Notes under the pieces: generated by a model
Told to the model about the DNA's origin: nothing
Seen by the model: the letters and a program-made list of their open reading frames with translations, nothing else
Databases searched by the model: none
Made by a program: the position numbers and the translations under genes
Assembly (NCBI RefSeq): GCF_004341085.1
Contig: NZ_SLXW01000009.1
Location: forward strand, 1 to 64,000
Direction: 5' to 3'
Source: Sphingomonas sp. PP-CE-1G-424
GTDB taxonomy: Bacteria; Pseudomonadota; Alphaproteobacteria; Sphingomonadales; Sphingomonadaceae
Length of the DNA: 64,000 bases
In this document: positions 7,712-16,129 of the stretch, one piece after another
How the letters are laid out: each line of letters starts with the position of its first letter
How positions within the stretch are numbered: position 1 is the first letter of the stretch

Positions 7712-8491
7712 TCAGCGGTTCAGGACCGTTTCGGCACTCGCGCCCTGAGCATCGATGCGCGCACCGAGGCGAGCAAGAGCATCCCCCATAGGGCCGCTCA
7801 GGGTGGCCCTGGCGAGCTCGCGGCAGTTCAGCTGCGAAAGCATGTGCTGGCAATCTTCGTGCCGCTCAGCGTCCCTCTGAAGCTGGTCGACGGGGACGGG
7901 CGCAGGCCGCATCCAGCGCGGCAGGTACGCCAACACCGCCTGCGCTAAAGTCGGGCGGTAGGCATTCGATGTTTGTACATACCTCGGCTTGGCGCCCTCT
8001 TCCTCGACGCGTTTGAAACGCCGTTGCCGGAGCACAAATCCAACGTCCTCGAGGATCCGTATGCTTCGCGCTACGGTACGGCGGCCGAGCGAAGTTGCTT
8101 CGCTTAGATAGTCGTAAGAGGGGAACACCTTGCCCTGATTGAGCCGCGCAAGGGTAAGCATTTCCTCGAAGACGCGCACCGCGCCCGCGGTGAGCTTGGT
8201 GATCTTGCGCTCGGAAACGCTCAGGGTGCGCGCACCTGCCCTTTCGTCGCGCCGCAGCCGTCTGCCAGCATCAAGCGCACGTCGAGCGGTCAGGAGCAGC
8301 TTGTCGGTCTCTCCCTTCGCCGGGACGAACCAGAACATATCTTCGAAGGTGCCCGCCTCGCGACTGTCACGACGTACCGGCGCACCAGTTGGATGAGGGG
8401 CACCCGACTGCGATCGGCGACGCGCGCCGACGCTAGCGGTTGCCTGCTGGAAAACGGATGCGAACCGGCCGCCGATCGCGACGGCGTTCAC
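7712..8491 (-). CDS. Winged-helix protein, probable plasmid/island replication or regulatory protein
   Basis: A 259-residue protein. A winged helix-turn-helix lies in the middle (about 125-170: FPSYDYLSEATSLGRRTVARSI...), of the kind seen in RepA/DnaD-like initiators where a short recognition helix follows SEATSLG. The N-terminus (1-50) is low in complexity and basic; the C-terminus holds an uncharacterised helical region with a Cys pair. Genes like this commonly sit beside P4-type integrases on sphingomonad islands. The start is GTG 8491, with GAGGTGG just upstream, 13 bases after the stop of the second integrase on the same strand, so the two probably form an operon. Whether it replicates the excised element or controls excision is not shown. 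Confidence 0.65.
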   Translation of the reverse strand: MNAVAIGGRFASVFQQATASVGARRRSQSGAPHPTGAPVRRDSREAGTFEDMFWFVPAKGETDKLLLTARRALDAGRRLRRDERAGARTLSVSERKITKLTAGAVRVFEEMLTLARLNQGKVFPSYDYLSEATSLGRRTVARSIRILEDVGFVLRQRRFKRVEEEGAKPRYVQTSNAYRPTLAQAVLAYLPRWMRPAPVPVDQLQRDAERHEDCQHMLSQLNCRELARATLSGPMGDALARLGARIDAQGASAETVLNR

Positions 8492-8504
8492 AGGCCACCT
8501 CCGA

Positions 8505-9761
8505 TCAGGGGTGTCGAGGCCCCTCGATCAGTTGCCCTGGTAGCATCTGCCCCACGCTGAGCATGTCCGCCCATTCCTGCGCGATCTCGCGACGTCGCGG
8601 CATGTAGGCGTAGCGATTGTAGATTGCCTCCACGCTGCCGGCGACGTGCGCCAGCATCAGATCGATGACCTCCCGATCGCCCTTGCGATCTTCCTCGGCC
8701 GCAAGCCTGTTCATCACAGTCGAGAAGGTTGCCCGCCAGCCGTGCGGCAGGTGAATTCCCGCGTACCCAGCCTCGCGATATAACTTGCTGATCGTACTGT
8801 CGCTGATCGGCCGATTCGCGAACCTGATCGAGCGGAAGATCAGCCCCTTCGCGTCGCTGAAGCCGATCGCGACCTGCACGATCTCGACCGCCTGGCGCGA
8901 TAACGGCACGATGAATTCGTACGCTGGGTCGTTCCGGCGTTCCTGCGCAAGCTTCATCTTCGCAGCGGGAATTCGCCAGATCGGCGAATCGCCGTTCAGA
9001 TCCTCGAACTCGTGCACCTCGGCGAGACGCAACACGCCCGATCGTACCGCGGTCAGCGCGAGCAACCTCGATGCCAACCGCGTCAGCGGATAGACGCGAC
9101 GGCTCTCCACGACCGTCAGCAGCTTCCGCGCCTCGACGATCGTTTGCACCGCGGGATAGCGGCCGCGCCGAATCCTGCCGAGCGCTTTGCCCATTTCCGC
9201 CGCGGGGTTGTTCGTCGCGATCGCGCTGGCGATCGCATGGACGAAGATGTCCGAGATCCGCTGCCGGGCCCGATGCGCTACGTCCGCCGACCCACGCGAT
9301 TCGATCGCTCGAAGCAACGCTACGATCTGCGGCGACGTGATCTGCGCGATCGGAATCTTGCCAATCGCCGGGAAGACGTCGTTCTCCAAGGTTCGCAGAA
9401 CGTGCTTCGCGTGTCTGTCGCTGAACATCTTCGATTGGCTGGCGTGCCATGTCAGCGCGACTGACCTGAACGTGTGCTCGCTCTGCGCTGCCGCCTGCGC
9501 GGCCTGCACGAGGCGATCGATTGACGGATCCACACCCGACCGAAGCAGCGCTGCGGCTTGTTCCCGCGCGATTCGCGCCTTCTTCAGCGACACGTCCGGA
9601 TATAGACCGAACGTCAGCCGCTTCTCCTTGCCGTGGATGCGGTACTTCCAACGCCAGGATCGAGCACCCGACTTCAGAATTTCGAGATAGAGCCCATGCC
9701 CGTCGAACAGCTTCGACTTCCCGTTGATCGGGGGCGACTTGCACTGAAGGTCGGTTAGCAA
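8505..9761 (-). CDS. P4-type tyrosine integrase at tRNA-Phe
   Basis: A 418-residue recombinase with the N-terminal DUF4102 arm-binding domain (SKLFDGHGLYLEILKSG...). The catalytic residues are Arg in TAVRSGVLRL, HGWR, His in LMLAHVAGS and the tyrosine in EAIYNRYAY. The gene begins 160 bases from the 3' end of tRNA-Phe and reads away from it, the usual arrangement when the tRNA end is attB. The start is a TTG at 9761 with GGGGG six bases upstream; no in-frame ATG exists before the stop. It is the most likely integrase for the whole left-hand island. The opposite junction must lie outside the window. Confidence 0.9.
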   Translation of the reverse strand: MLTDLQCKSPPINGKSKLFDGHGLYLEILKSGARSWRWKYRIHGKEKRLTFGLYPDVSLKKARIAREQAAALLRSGVDPSIDRLVQAAQAAAQSEHTFRSVALTWHASQSKMFSDRHAKHVLRTLENDVFPAIGKIPIAQITSPQIVALLRAIESRGSADVAHRARQRISDIFVHAIASAIATNNPAAEMGKALGRIRRGRYPAVQTIVEARKLLTVVESRRVYPLTRLASRLLALTAVRSGVLRLAEVHEFEDLNGDSPIWRIPAAKMKLAQERRNDPAYEFIVPLSRQAVEIVQVAIGFSDAKGLIFRSIRFANRPISDSTISKLYREAGYAGIHLPHGWRATFSTVMNRLAAEEDRKGDREVIDLMLAHVAGSVEAIYNRYAYMPRRREIAQEWADMLSVGQMLPGQLIEGPRHP

Positions 9762-9763
9762 CC

Positions 9764-9815
9764 GATGCCCCCAGCTCTAAAAAACCATGCCCCCATAATG
9801 CCCCCGAATGCCCCC
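9764..9815. repeat. Short direct repeats (ATGCCCCC x4) between integrase and tRNA
   Basis: Four copies of ATGCCCCC (near 9764, 9786, 9796 and 9807) at irregular 10-22 base spacing. Located between int and attachment tRNA, they resemble arm-type binding sites for the integrase or an excisionase. They are too short and irregular for CRISPR. Confidence 0.5.
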
Positions 9816-9921
9816 GCCTAACATGGCGGCTTATGGAGGCTCCTGACGGCATCTGAAAGCCTGCAAAAGCCCGGAATTGCGTGCTATTTGACTGGCTATG
9901 ACGGTCGATGGCGGGGGTGAA

Positions 9922-9997
9922 TGGTGCCCGGAGACGGGGTCGAACCGCCGACACTGCGATTTTCAGTCGCATGCTCTACCAACTGAGCTATCCGGGC
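9922..9997 (-). tRNA. tRNA-Phe (anticodon GAA), island attachment site
   Basis: Read on the minus strand it begins GCCCGGATAGCTCAGTTGG and ends with TCCGGGCACCA, a complete 76-nt cloverleaf with encoded CCA. The anticodon loop is ACTGAAAAT, giving GAA for phenylalanine. The GGTTCGACC T-loop and the acceptor pairing GCCCGGA/TCCGGGC are intact. The island lies against its 3' end, as expected for tRNA-targeted integrases. Confidence 0.96.
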
Positions 9998-10050
9998 ACG
10001 TCCGGTCAGGGACCGGAGAAGCGTCCGACCTTGCGATCGGAAGGGCGCGT

Positions 10051-10236
10051 TTAGTCGGGGTCTTCGGCGCTGTCCAGCCCCGTTTGCGCAATTGATCGGC
10101 CGGGAATGCGATAGCCTTCGCCGAGCCACTGCAACAGGTCGCGGTCGCGGTGGCGGCTCGAGCAGAACGGCTTGTACTCGGCCACCGCAGGCTGGTCGCA
10201 GATCGGGCATTTGACGGTGGGGGCGGTGGGCGTCAT
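10051..10236 (-). CDS. yacG: DNA gyrase inhibitor YacG (zinc finger)
   Basis: A 61-residue zinc-binding protein. The pattern CPIC (residues 10-13) and CSSRHRDRDL gives the four-cysteine zinc knuckle of YacG, which binds GyrB and blocks supercoiling in E. coli. The frame also reads from further upstream, but ATG 10236 overlaps the stop of the RNase gene (ATGA) and gives the normal length. The gene closes the maf-RNase-yacG run, a common alphaproteobacterial arrangement. Confidence 0.9.
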   Translation of the reverse strand: MTPTAPTVKCPICDQPAVAEYKPFCSSRHRDRDLLQWLGEGYRIPGRSIAQTGLDSAEDPD

Positions 10237-11192
10237 CGGGCACTCTCCAGTTCGTGGACGACGCCCGTACGGCGCGTGAGTTCCGCGAGCCAATCCGGGC
10301 GCGTCATCAGACGTGCATGGACGGCTGCGGGCAGGGTGTGGCGGCGCGAGGCGGTCGGCGGCGTGCGTTCGAGCGTACGGAGTGCCGCGCGGGTCGCGGC
10401 GCCAACCGGATCGGCGCGGAGGATCTCGGGGATCGACGCGCGGGGCCTTGGCCGGACGATCTGCAGAAAACCGAACCCGTTCATCGCGGTGCGCTCGAAC
10501 GGTTGCGGCAGGGACTCGTCGATCGCAGCAGCGACGGCGTTGCGCTGCGACTTGCCGGCGATCGTCGGGAAATCGATCCCGATCGAGCCGCCGATGCCGT
10601 GTCGGCGTATCGCCCGCGCCACGCCATGAGCGGCGGCGACTGCGAGCGTATCCAGTGGCGGTGCGCCGTCGACGTCGAACAGAGTCATCGCCGGCGTTGG
10701 CGATAGCCGGAGCGCGCCGAGCGGGAACACGATCTCGCCGCTTACAGACTCGTCGAGGAGTTCGGACCAGCCCGCCGCCTCCAACGCGTCGGGTTCGTGG
10801 GCGCGCGGGCTGCGGATGGGCAGTCCGGTCGCCATAAGGCGCTCGTACAGTGTCGGGGCGGGGCAGGGCGGCAGGTCGCTGGGGACGGCCTTGGCGAGCT
10901 TCGCACGGCCCGCTTCGGGGAGGGCTTCGCGGACGATCTCGACGGTGAGGCTAGCGCCCTGCGTGATGCCGGGGGGGAGGTGGTTGATCAGCGCCTCGCC
11001 GCCGTCGAGCATGACGCGACCGCGACGGCCCGGGAGGAGTTCGACGAGCCGCGCGCGGGCGACGAGGCCGACCTTCAGTGCCTCGGTGTCGAGTTCGATC
11101 GCAGCTTCGACAATCTGATCATCGTCCACCAGCGCGGCGCGCGCCTCGCCGATACCGGCTTCGTAGAGCCATGTAGGCCCCGAGTCAGGCAA
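10233..11192 (-). CDS. Short RNase E/G family ribonuclease
   Basis: A 319-residue member of the RNase E/G family, considerably shorter than RNase G (about 490). It keeps a reduced N-terminal part resembling the S1 region (RRGRVMLDGGEALINHLPPG) and the catalytic half (GGSIGIDFPTIAGKSQR; GFGFLQIVRPRPRAS). It lacks the long scaffold tail. In sphingomonads such a short form accompanies the full RNase E elsewhere. The gene overlaps maf at its start (TTG 11192) and yacG at its end, so all three are coupled. Whether the reduced S1 part still binds RNA 5' ends is uncertain. Confidence 0.78.
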   Translation of the reverse strand: MPDSGPTWLYEAGIGEARAALVDDDQIVEAAIELDTEALKVGLVARARLVELLPGRRGRVMLDGGEALINHLPPGITQGASLTVEIVREALPEAGRAKLAKAVPSDLPPCPAPTLYERLMATGLPIRSPRAHEPDALEAAGWSELLDESVSGEIVFPLGALRLSPTPAMTLFDVDGAPPLDTLAVAAAHGVARAIRRHGIGGSIGIDFPTIAGKSQRNAVAAAIDESLPQPFERTAMNGFGFLQIVRPRPRASIPEILRADPVGAATRAALRTLERTPPTASRRHTLPAAVHARLMTRPDWLAELTRRTGVVHELESAR

Positions 11193-11751
11193 GCGCGACG
11201 CCTGCGGTCTTCAACAGCGCGCGCGTTTCGAACAGGGGCAAGCCGACCACCCCCGAATGACTGCCCGACAGGAAACGGACGAATGCCTCCGCGCGGCCCT
11301 GGATCGCGTAGCCGCCGGCCTTGCCCAGCCCTTCGCCGCACGCGAGATAATCGTCGATCTCGGCAGGGGAGAGCGGCTTGAACGCAACGATCGTATCGGC
11401 GATGCGCGTCCGGACCTTGCCGGTTGCGTCGATCACGCAGACCGCGGACAGACAATGATGACGCCGCCCCGAAAGCTTGCCGAGCAGCTCGCGCTGGATC
11501 TCGAGCGTGTCGGCGGGCGGCAGGATACGGCTGCCAAGCGCGATCGTGGTGTCGCCGGCGAGCACGATCTCACCCTCGGCGCGCGCGACGGCACTTGCCT
11601 TCTCGATAGCGAGGCGAAGCGCATAGGCGCGGGGCGGTTCGGCCTTGCGCGGGCTCTCGTCGATATCGGGGGATTCCACGCGCGACGGCACGACGCCGAG
11701 CCGTGCGAGCAGATCGCGGCGGCGGGGCGAGGAAGAGGCCAGGACCAGCAT
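11185..11751 (-). CDS. maf: Maf-family nucleotide pyrophosphatase
   Basis: A 188-residue Maf/YhdE/YceF-type enzyme that hydrolyses non-canonical or canonical nucleoside triphosphates to monophosphates and has been linked to control of septum formation. The signature SSSPRRRDLL lies at 6-15 and the metal-binding LAGDTTIA around 64-71. The later GGYAIQGRAEAFV and GSHSGVVGLP motifs complete the fold. The ATG at 11751 gives the normal length. It sits downstream of infA, the order seen across alphaproteobacteria. Confidence 0.93.
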   Translation of the reverse strand: MLVLASSSPRRRDLLARLGVVPSRVESPDIDESPRKAEPPRAYALRLAIEKASAVARAEGEIVLAGDTTIALGSRILPPADTLEIQRELLGKLSGRRHHCLSAVCVIDATGKVRTRIADTIVAFKPLSPAEIDDYLACGEGLGKAGGYAIQGRAEAFVRFLSGSHSGVVGLPLFETRALLKTAGVALA

Positions 11752-11796
11752 TGGTGCCTCGTTATAGAAGCGGCAGGCGCCTAGGCACCCACGGGC

Positions 11797-12015
11797 TTAT
11801 TTGAAGCGGTAGGTGATGCGACCCTTGGTCAGATCGTACGGCGTGAGTTCGCACAGCACCTCGTCGCCGACCAGCACGCGGATGCGGTTCTTACGCATCT
11901 TGCCGGCGGTGTGACCGAGAATCTCGTGGTCGTTTTCGAGCTGAACCCGGAACATCGCGTTGGGGAGGAGTTCCACCACGCGGCCGCGCATCTCGAGCAG
12001 TTCTTCCTTGGCCAA
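11797..12015 (-). CDS. infA: Translation initiation factor IF-1
   Basis: A 72-residue S1/OB-fold protein beginning MAKEELLEMRGRVVELLPN and ending GRITYRFK, the highly conserved IF-1 sequence. It binds the A site of the 30S subunit and promotes initiation with IF-2 and IF-3. It heads the infA-maf-RNase-yacG series on the minus strand; 180 bases upstream holds no other gene, so the promoter should lie there. Confidence 0.97.
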   Translation of the reverse strand: MAKEELLEMRGRVVELLPNAMFRVQLENDHEILGHTAGKMRKNRIRVLVGDEVLCELTPYDLTKGRITYRFK

Positions 12016-12195
12016 ATATAATCTCTGAATTGGGGGAATTTCGGGACGAGCGCCCTTACCGCAGGTTCGCGAAAAAGGAAAGCACGGCCAACAGCGCGCA
12101 CAGGCGTGACGCCCGCACCCGCATGCGTTATCTGTATATCGGCGTTCGACTGCGATTGGACAAGAGCGTCAGACGCGAGCGGCGGACGAGATTCG

Positions 12196-13671
12196 TCACA
12201 ACAGGCTGGGTTGAAGCGCGGTCGCCTCGCGGGCGGCGCGGCGGAAGGCGGCGCGGTCGACATTGGGGATGCGGGGGCGCTTTCCCTGGAACAGGTCGGC
12301 GAGCGTCAGGATCTGGAGCCTGGGAAACGTCTCCTCGACACCGGCGCGGTAGATGCCGACCGCGGCGGCGCGGCGCTCCATCTCGCGTGTCGGCTTGGCG
12401 TTCATGATGAGGATGCCGATCGGCGCCTTCTCGCGCGCGATCGTCGCCGCGAGCGTCTCGACCATGGCCGTGTCGGGGTTGCGCCCGCCCTTCACCGAGA
12501 CGATCGCACGGTGCGTGACCATCTTCCCCGATGCGGCGTCGTGGTCGTTGAAATAGATCAGCCCGTCGATCCCGCCGTCCGCGCCCTTCTTCCGGCCACC
12601 GAACGGCAGCGCGTCGACCATCGACACTGCCCACCACTGGAACTGATATTTGTCGCGCAACGCCAGATCATAGGCGGAGGCGAGATCCTTTGGCGTGCCC
12701 TCGACCGTGAAGGTGACGGCGGGGAACGCATCCTTCATGCGCTTTTCGATCAGCGAGATGGCAAGATGGGTCACGTCGATCCCGATCCATTGCCGCTTGA
12801 GCTTCTCCGCCGCGTGTACGGCCGTGCCGCAGCCGCAGAACGGGTCTAGCACGACATCGCCTTCGTTCGACGAGGCGGCGATGATCCGCTCCAGCAGCGC
12901 CACCGGCTTCTGCGTCGGATAGCCGAGCCGTTCCTTCGAAACGGGCGCGATGATCGGAATTTCCCAGACGTCATTCATCGCGACGCCCACGGAGACACCG
13001 GATTCCCGGGTTGGATTTCGTGTGCCATCGGCCATGAACGTGACCTTCTGCATCGCGCCCTTCCACCTCTTGAGCGAACTCGGCGACTGCGGCCCGGTCA
13101 GCGTGTTGAACACGTTGCCCGTCTCGCTTTTGGTATAGAATAATAGGCAATCGTGCATCCGCTGGAACCGGTGCGAGACCGACGGCCACCGCCGATAGCT
13201 CCAGATGATTTCGTTCTGGAAATGCCGCTTGCCGAAGATCGCGTCGAGCAGGAGCTTCAGGTAATGGCTCGCGGTCGGATCGCAGTGCAGATACAGGCTG
13301 CCGGTCGGTTTTAGCACGCGGTGGAGTTCGAGCAGGCGGACCGCCATCATCGCCAGATACGCCATCATGTCGTTGTCGCCGAGGAACCCGCGCATTGCAT
13401 TGAGCAGGTCGAACGCCTTGGTGCGGCCGCTGCGTGCAACCTGGTCGAAGGCGTCTTCGGCGCGTTCGTTCCAATGCCAGGTATCCTCGAACGCCTCGAT
13501 CTGCGCGTTGGAGGACTTGCCGTCCGGTTCCTTGAAAAGAATGCCGTAGTTCGCGTTCGAATTGAACGGCGGGTCGAGATAGATCAGGTCGACGCTTGCG
13601 TCGGCGATCTCCTTGCGGAGGACGGCGAGATTGTCGCCGTAGAAGAGGTGATTCTCGGGACGGTTGCGCAT
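12196..13671 (-). CDS. DNA methyltransferase fused to a Mrr-like nuclease domain
   Basis: A 491-residue protein. Residues 1-330 form an amino-methyltransferase with motif IV DPPF (33-36) preceding the SAM motif DPFCGCGT (276-283). That order places it in the beta group, and methylation is of adenine N6 or cytosine N4. Residues about 340-440 look like a PD-(D/E)xK fold of the Mrr type: QWWAVS (345-350), GADGGIDG (363-370, candidate Asp365/Asp369) and IVSVKGG (390-396, Lys394). The C-terminal tail is basic. Similar fused proteins are known as unassigned site-specific methyltransferases; the nuclease part may restrict DNA or only aid recognition. It sits alone between infA and hppA with no specificity subunit. 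Confidence 0.82.
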   Translation of the reverse strand: MRNRPENHLFYGDNLAVLRKEIADASVDLIYLDPPFNSNANYGILFKEPDGKSSNAQIEAFEDTWHWNERAEDAFDQVARSGRTKAFDLLNAMRGFLGDNDMMAYLAMMAVRLLELHRVLKPTGSLYLHCDPTASHYLKLLLDAIFGKRHFQNEIIWSYRRWPSVSHRFQRMHDCLLFYTKSETGNVFNTLTGPQSPSSLKRWKGAMQKVTFMADGTRNPTRESGVSVGVAMNDVWEIPIIAPVSKERLGYPTQKPVALLERIIAASSNEGDVVLDPFCGCGTAVHAAEKLKRQWIGIDVTHLAISLIEKRMKDAFPAVTFTVEGTPKDLASAYDLALRDKYQFQWWAVSMVDALPFGGRKKGADGGIDGLIYFNDHDAASGKMVTHRAIVSVKGGRNPDTAMVETLAATIAREKAPIGILIMNAKPTREMERRAAAVGIYRAGVEETFPRLQILTLADLFQGKRPRIPNVDRAAFRRAAREATALQPSLL

Positions 13672-13837
13672 CTCCGGAGGATGCGGGGACTATCGCCCGT
13701 GCGTCCAAGCGAGATGCATCCGTAGTCGGCGGATATGATCCGCAGTGGACACTTTCCGGCACTCAACCCTCGTGTTCGGCGAATCTATACTTTGGAAATG
13801 CGGTACGACCGCCTTTTCCGAATTGGCGCCGGTGATT

Positions 13838-13869
13838 GCCGAGCGGTCAGCATAACTTGGCCGCTCGGC
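13838..13869 (-). terminator. Hairpin downstream of hppA
   Basis: GCCGAGCGG (13838-13846) and CCGCTCGGC (13861-13869) make a perfect 9-bp stem, 12 bases beyond the hppA stop. No long T run follows, so it is a terminator or RNA-stabilising hairpin by position only. Confidence 0.45.
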
Positions 13870-13881
13870 GATCCGGTTCGA

Positions 13882-16038
13882 TCAACCCACCCCGCCGCCG
13901 GCCAGTGCGGCCAGCAGCAGCAGAGCGACGATGTTGGTGATTTTGATCATGGGGTTCACCGCGGGACCCGCCGTGTCCTTGTAGGGGTCGCCGACGGTGT
14001 CGCCGGTGATCGCGGCCTTGTGCGCCTCGGATCCCTTGCCGCCGTGATTGCCGTCCTCGATGTATTTCTTGGCGTTGTCCCATGCGCCGCCGCCAGACGT
14101 CATCGAGATCGCGACGAACAGCCCGGAGACGATCACGCCCAGCAGCATCGCGCCGAGCGAGGCGAAGCCGGCGGCCTGGCCCGCAACCGCGGTGATGATG
14201 AAGTACACGGCGAGTGGCGACAGCACCGGGAGCAGCGAGGGTACTATCATCTCCCGGATAGCTGCCTTGGTAACGAGGTCGACCGTCCGTGCGTAGTCGG
14301 GGCGGCTGGTGCCGAGCATGATGCCGGGGTTGTTGCGGAACTGCTCGCGGACTTCCTCGACAACGGCGCCCGCTGCGCGACCGACGGCGGTCATCCCGAA
14401 CGCGCCGAACAAATACGGGAGCAGCGCGCCGAGCAGCAGGCCCACGATCACGTATGGGTTGCTGAGGCTGAAATCGACCGTGACGTCGGGGAAATACGTC
14501 GCGAGATCGGTCGTGTACGCGCCGAACAGGACCAGAGCGGCGAGCCCGGCCGAGCCGATCGCGTAGCCCTTGGTCACCGCCTTGGTGGTGTTACCGACAG
14601 CGTCGAGCGCATCGGTTCTCTGCCGGACATCGTCGGGCAGCCCTGCCATTTCTGCGATGCCGCCGGCGTTGTCGGTGACAGGGCCATAGGCGTCGAGCGC
14701 AACCACCATGCCGGCCTGTGCGAGCATCGCGGTGGCGGCGAAGGCGATGCCGATGATCCCGGCGAGCTGGTACGCGACGATCACCGCGACGACGATGACG
14801 AGCGTCGGCAGCGCGGTGGATTCGAGGCTGATGGCGAGGCCCTGGATGACGTTGGTGCCGTGGCCGGTCTCCGAGGCCTTGGCGATCGACTGGACCGGGC
14901 GGTGATTGGTGCCGGTATAATATTCGGTGATCCACACGATCAGCCCGGTGACGACGAGCCCGATCATCATCGACCAGAACAGGTCCATGCCGGTGAAGCT
15001 CTGCGTCAGCGACGGTGCGGCCTGCGTGGTGAGGTCGTCCGTCGTCGGATCAAGGAAGCCTGCGCCGCCGATGACGCGGTGGAGGTCGCCGAGCACGTAC
15101 TGCGTGGCGAGGTAGATCGCCGGGATCGACAGGATCGTCGAGGTGAAGAAGCCCTTGTAGAGCGCGCCCATGATGCTGCCGCCACCGAGCCGCACCATGT
15201 AGGTGCCGATGATCGAGGTGACGATGCACACCCCGCCGACGAGCAGCGGGAGCGTCATCAGCCGCATCAGCTCGGCGCCGCTCGCCTGGATCAGCAGCGC
15301 GATCGAGATCATCGTGACGCCGAGTGTAACGACGTAGGTCTCGAACAGATCGGCGGCCATGCCGGCGCAGTCGCCGACATTGTCGCCGACGTTATCCGCG
15401 ATCACGGCGGGGTTACGGGGGTCGTCCTCGGGGATGCCCGCCTCGACCTTGCCAACCAGATCCGCGCCGACGTCCGCCGCCTTGGTGAAGATGCCGCCGC
15501 CTAAGCGCGCGAAGATCGAGATCAGCGATGCGCCGAATGCGAGTGCGGTCAGCGCCTCGACGATGATCCGGTCGTTGGGCGCATGGCCCGCGGGTCCGGT
15601 GAGGTACCAGAAGAACGCGCTGATCGCGAGCAGGCCGAGACCCGCCACGAGCATGCCGGTGACCGCGCCCGATCGGAACGCCAGCGTCAGGCCGGCCTGC
15701 AGAGAGGTGCGTGCAGCCTCCGCAGTCCGCACGTTGGCGCGGACAGAGATGTTCATCCCGACATAGCCGGCGACGCCCGAGAGCACCGCGCCGATGACGA
15801 AGCCGATCGTCGAGATACGCCCGAGCGTGAAGAGCAGGATCGCCGCGACGATGACGCCGACGATCGCGATCGTGGTGTATTGGCGGCCGAGATAGGCCTT
15901 GGCGCCTTCCTGAATGGCGGCTGCGATGTCTTGCATCTTTGCGTTGCCGGGGGAGGCGGCGAGCACCTGTCGACTGGTGACGAAACCATATAGGACGGCG
16001 ATGACGCCGCAGATCATGGCCAAATAGACGGTCGTCAT
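13882..16038 (-). CDS. hppA: K+-independent H+-translocating membrane pyrophosphatase
   Basis: A 718-residue integral membrane pump with about 16 membrane helices that couples pyrophosphate hydrolysis to proton export. The substrate site motif DVGADLVGKVEAGIPEDDPRN is followed by ADNVGDNVGDCAGM. In the later signature GNTTKAVTKG, the lysine (residue 486) and threonine (489) take the positions where K+-dependent enzymes have Ala and Gly. This predicts a potassium-independent proton pump. Length is typical. It stands 91 bases downstream of thiL on the same strand. Confidence 0.95.
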   Translation of the reverse strand: MTTVYLAMICGVIAVLYGFVTSRQVLAASPGNAKMQDIAAAIQEGAKAYLGRQYTTIAIVGVIVAAILLFTLGRISTIGFVIGAVLSGVAGYVGMNISVRANVRTAEAARTSLQAGLTLAFRSGAVTGMLVAGLGLLAISAFFWYLTGPAGHAPNDRIIVEALTALAFGASLISIFARLGGGIFTKAADVGADLVGKVEAGIPEDDPRNPAVIADNVGDNVGDCAGMAADLFETYVVTLGVTMISIALLIQASGAELMRLMTLPLLVGGVCIVTSIIGTYMVRLGGGSIMGALYKGFFTSTILSIPAIYLATQYVLGDLHRVIGGAGFLDPTTDDLTTQAAPSLTQSFTGMDLFWSMMIGLVVTGLIVWITEYYTGTNHRPVQSIAKASETGHGTNVIQGLAISLESTALPTLVIVVAVIVAYQLAGIIGIAFAATAMLAQAGMVVALDAYGPVTDNAGGIAEMAGLPDDVRQRTDALDAVGNTTKAVTKGYAIGSAGLAALVLFGAYTTDLATYFPDVTVDFSLSNPYVIVGLLLGALLPYLFGAFGMTAVGRAAGAVVEEVREQFRNNPGIMLGTSRPDYARTVDLVTKAAIREMIVPSLLPVLSPLAVYFIITAVAGQAAGFASLGAMLLGVIVSGLFVAISMTSGGGAWDNAKKYIEDGNHGGKGSEAHKAAITGDTVGDPYKDTAGPAVNPMIKITNIVALLLLAALAGGGVG

Positions 16039-16129
16039 ACGGCGCTATCCCTCTTGTCAGGTCCTCTCCGGTCTCGACTTTGCCGAGTCCCGATACAGCG
16101 AACCTATCAGTGCGGGGGTATTGCGCAAG

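Noticed and set aside
9764..9815. ATGCCCCC repeats considered as a CRISPR array
   Set aside because: Units are 8 bases with spacing of 10-22; no spacer-sized intervals and no cas genes in the window.
13735..15504. 589-codon plus-strand frame across hppA
   Set aside because: Antisense of hppA; low-complexity Asp/His/Arg-rich text without motifs.
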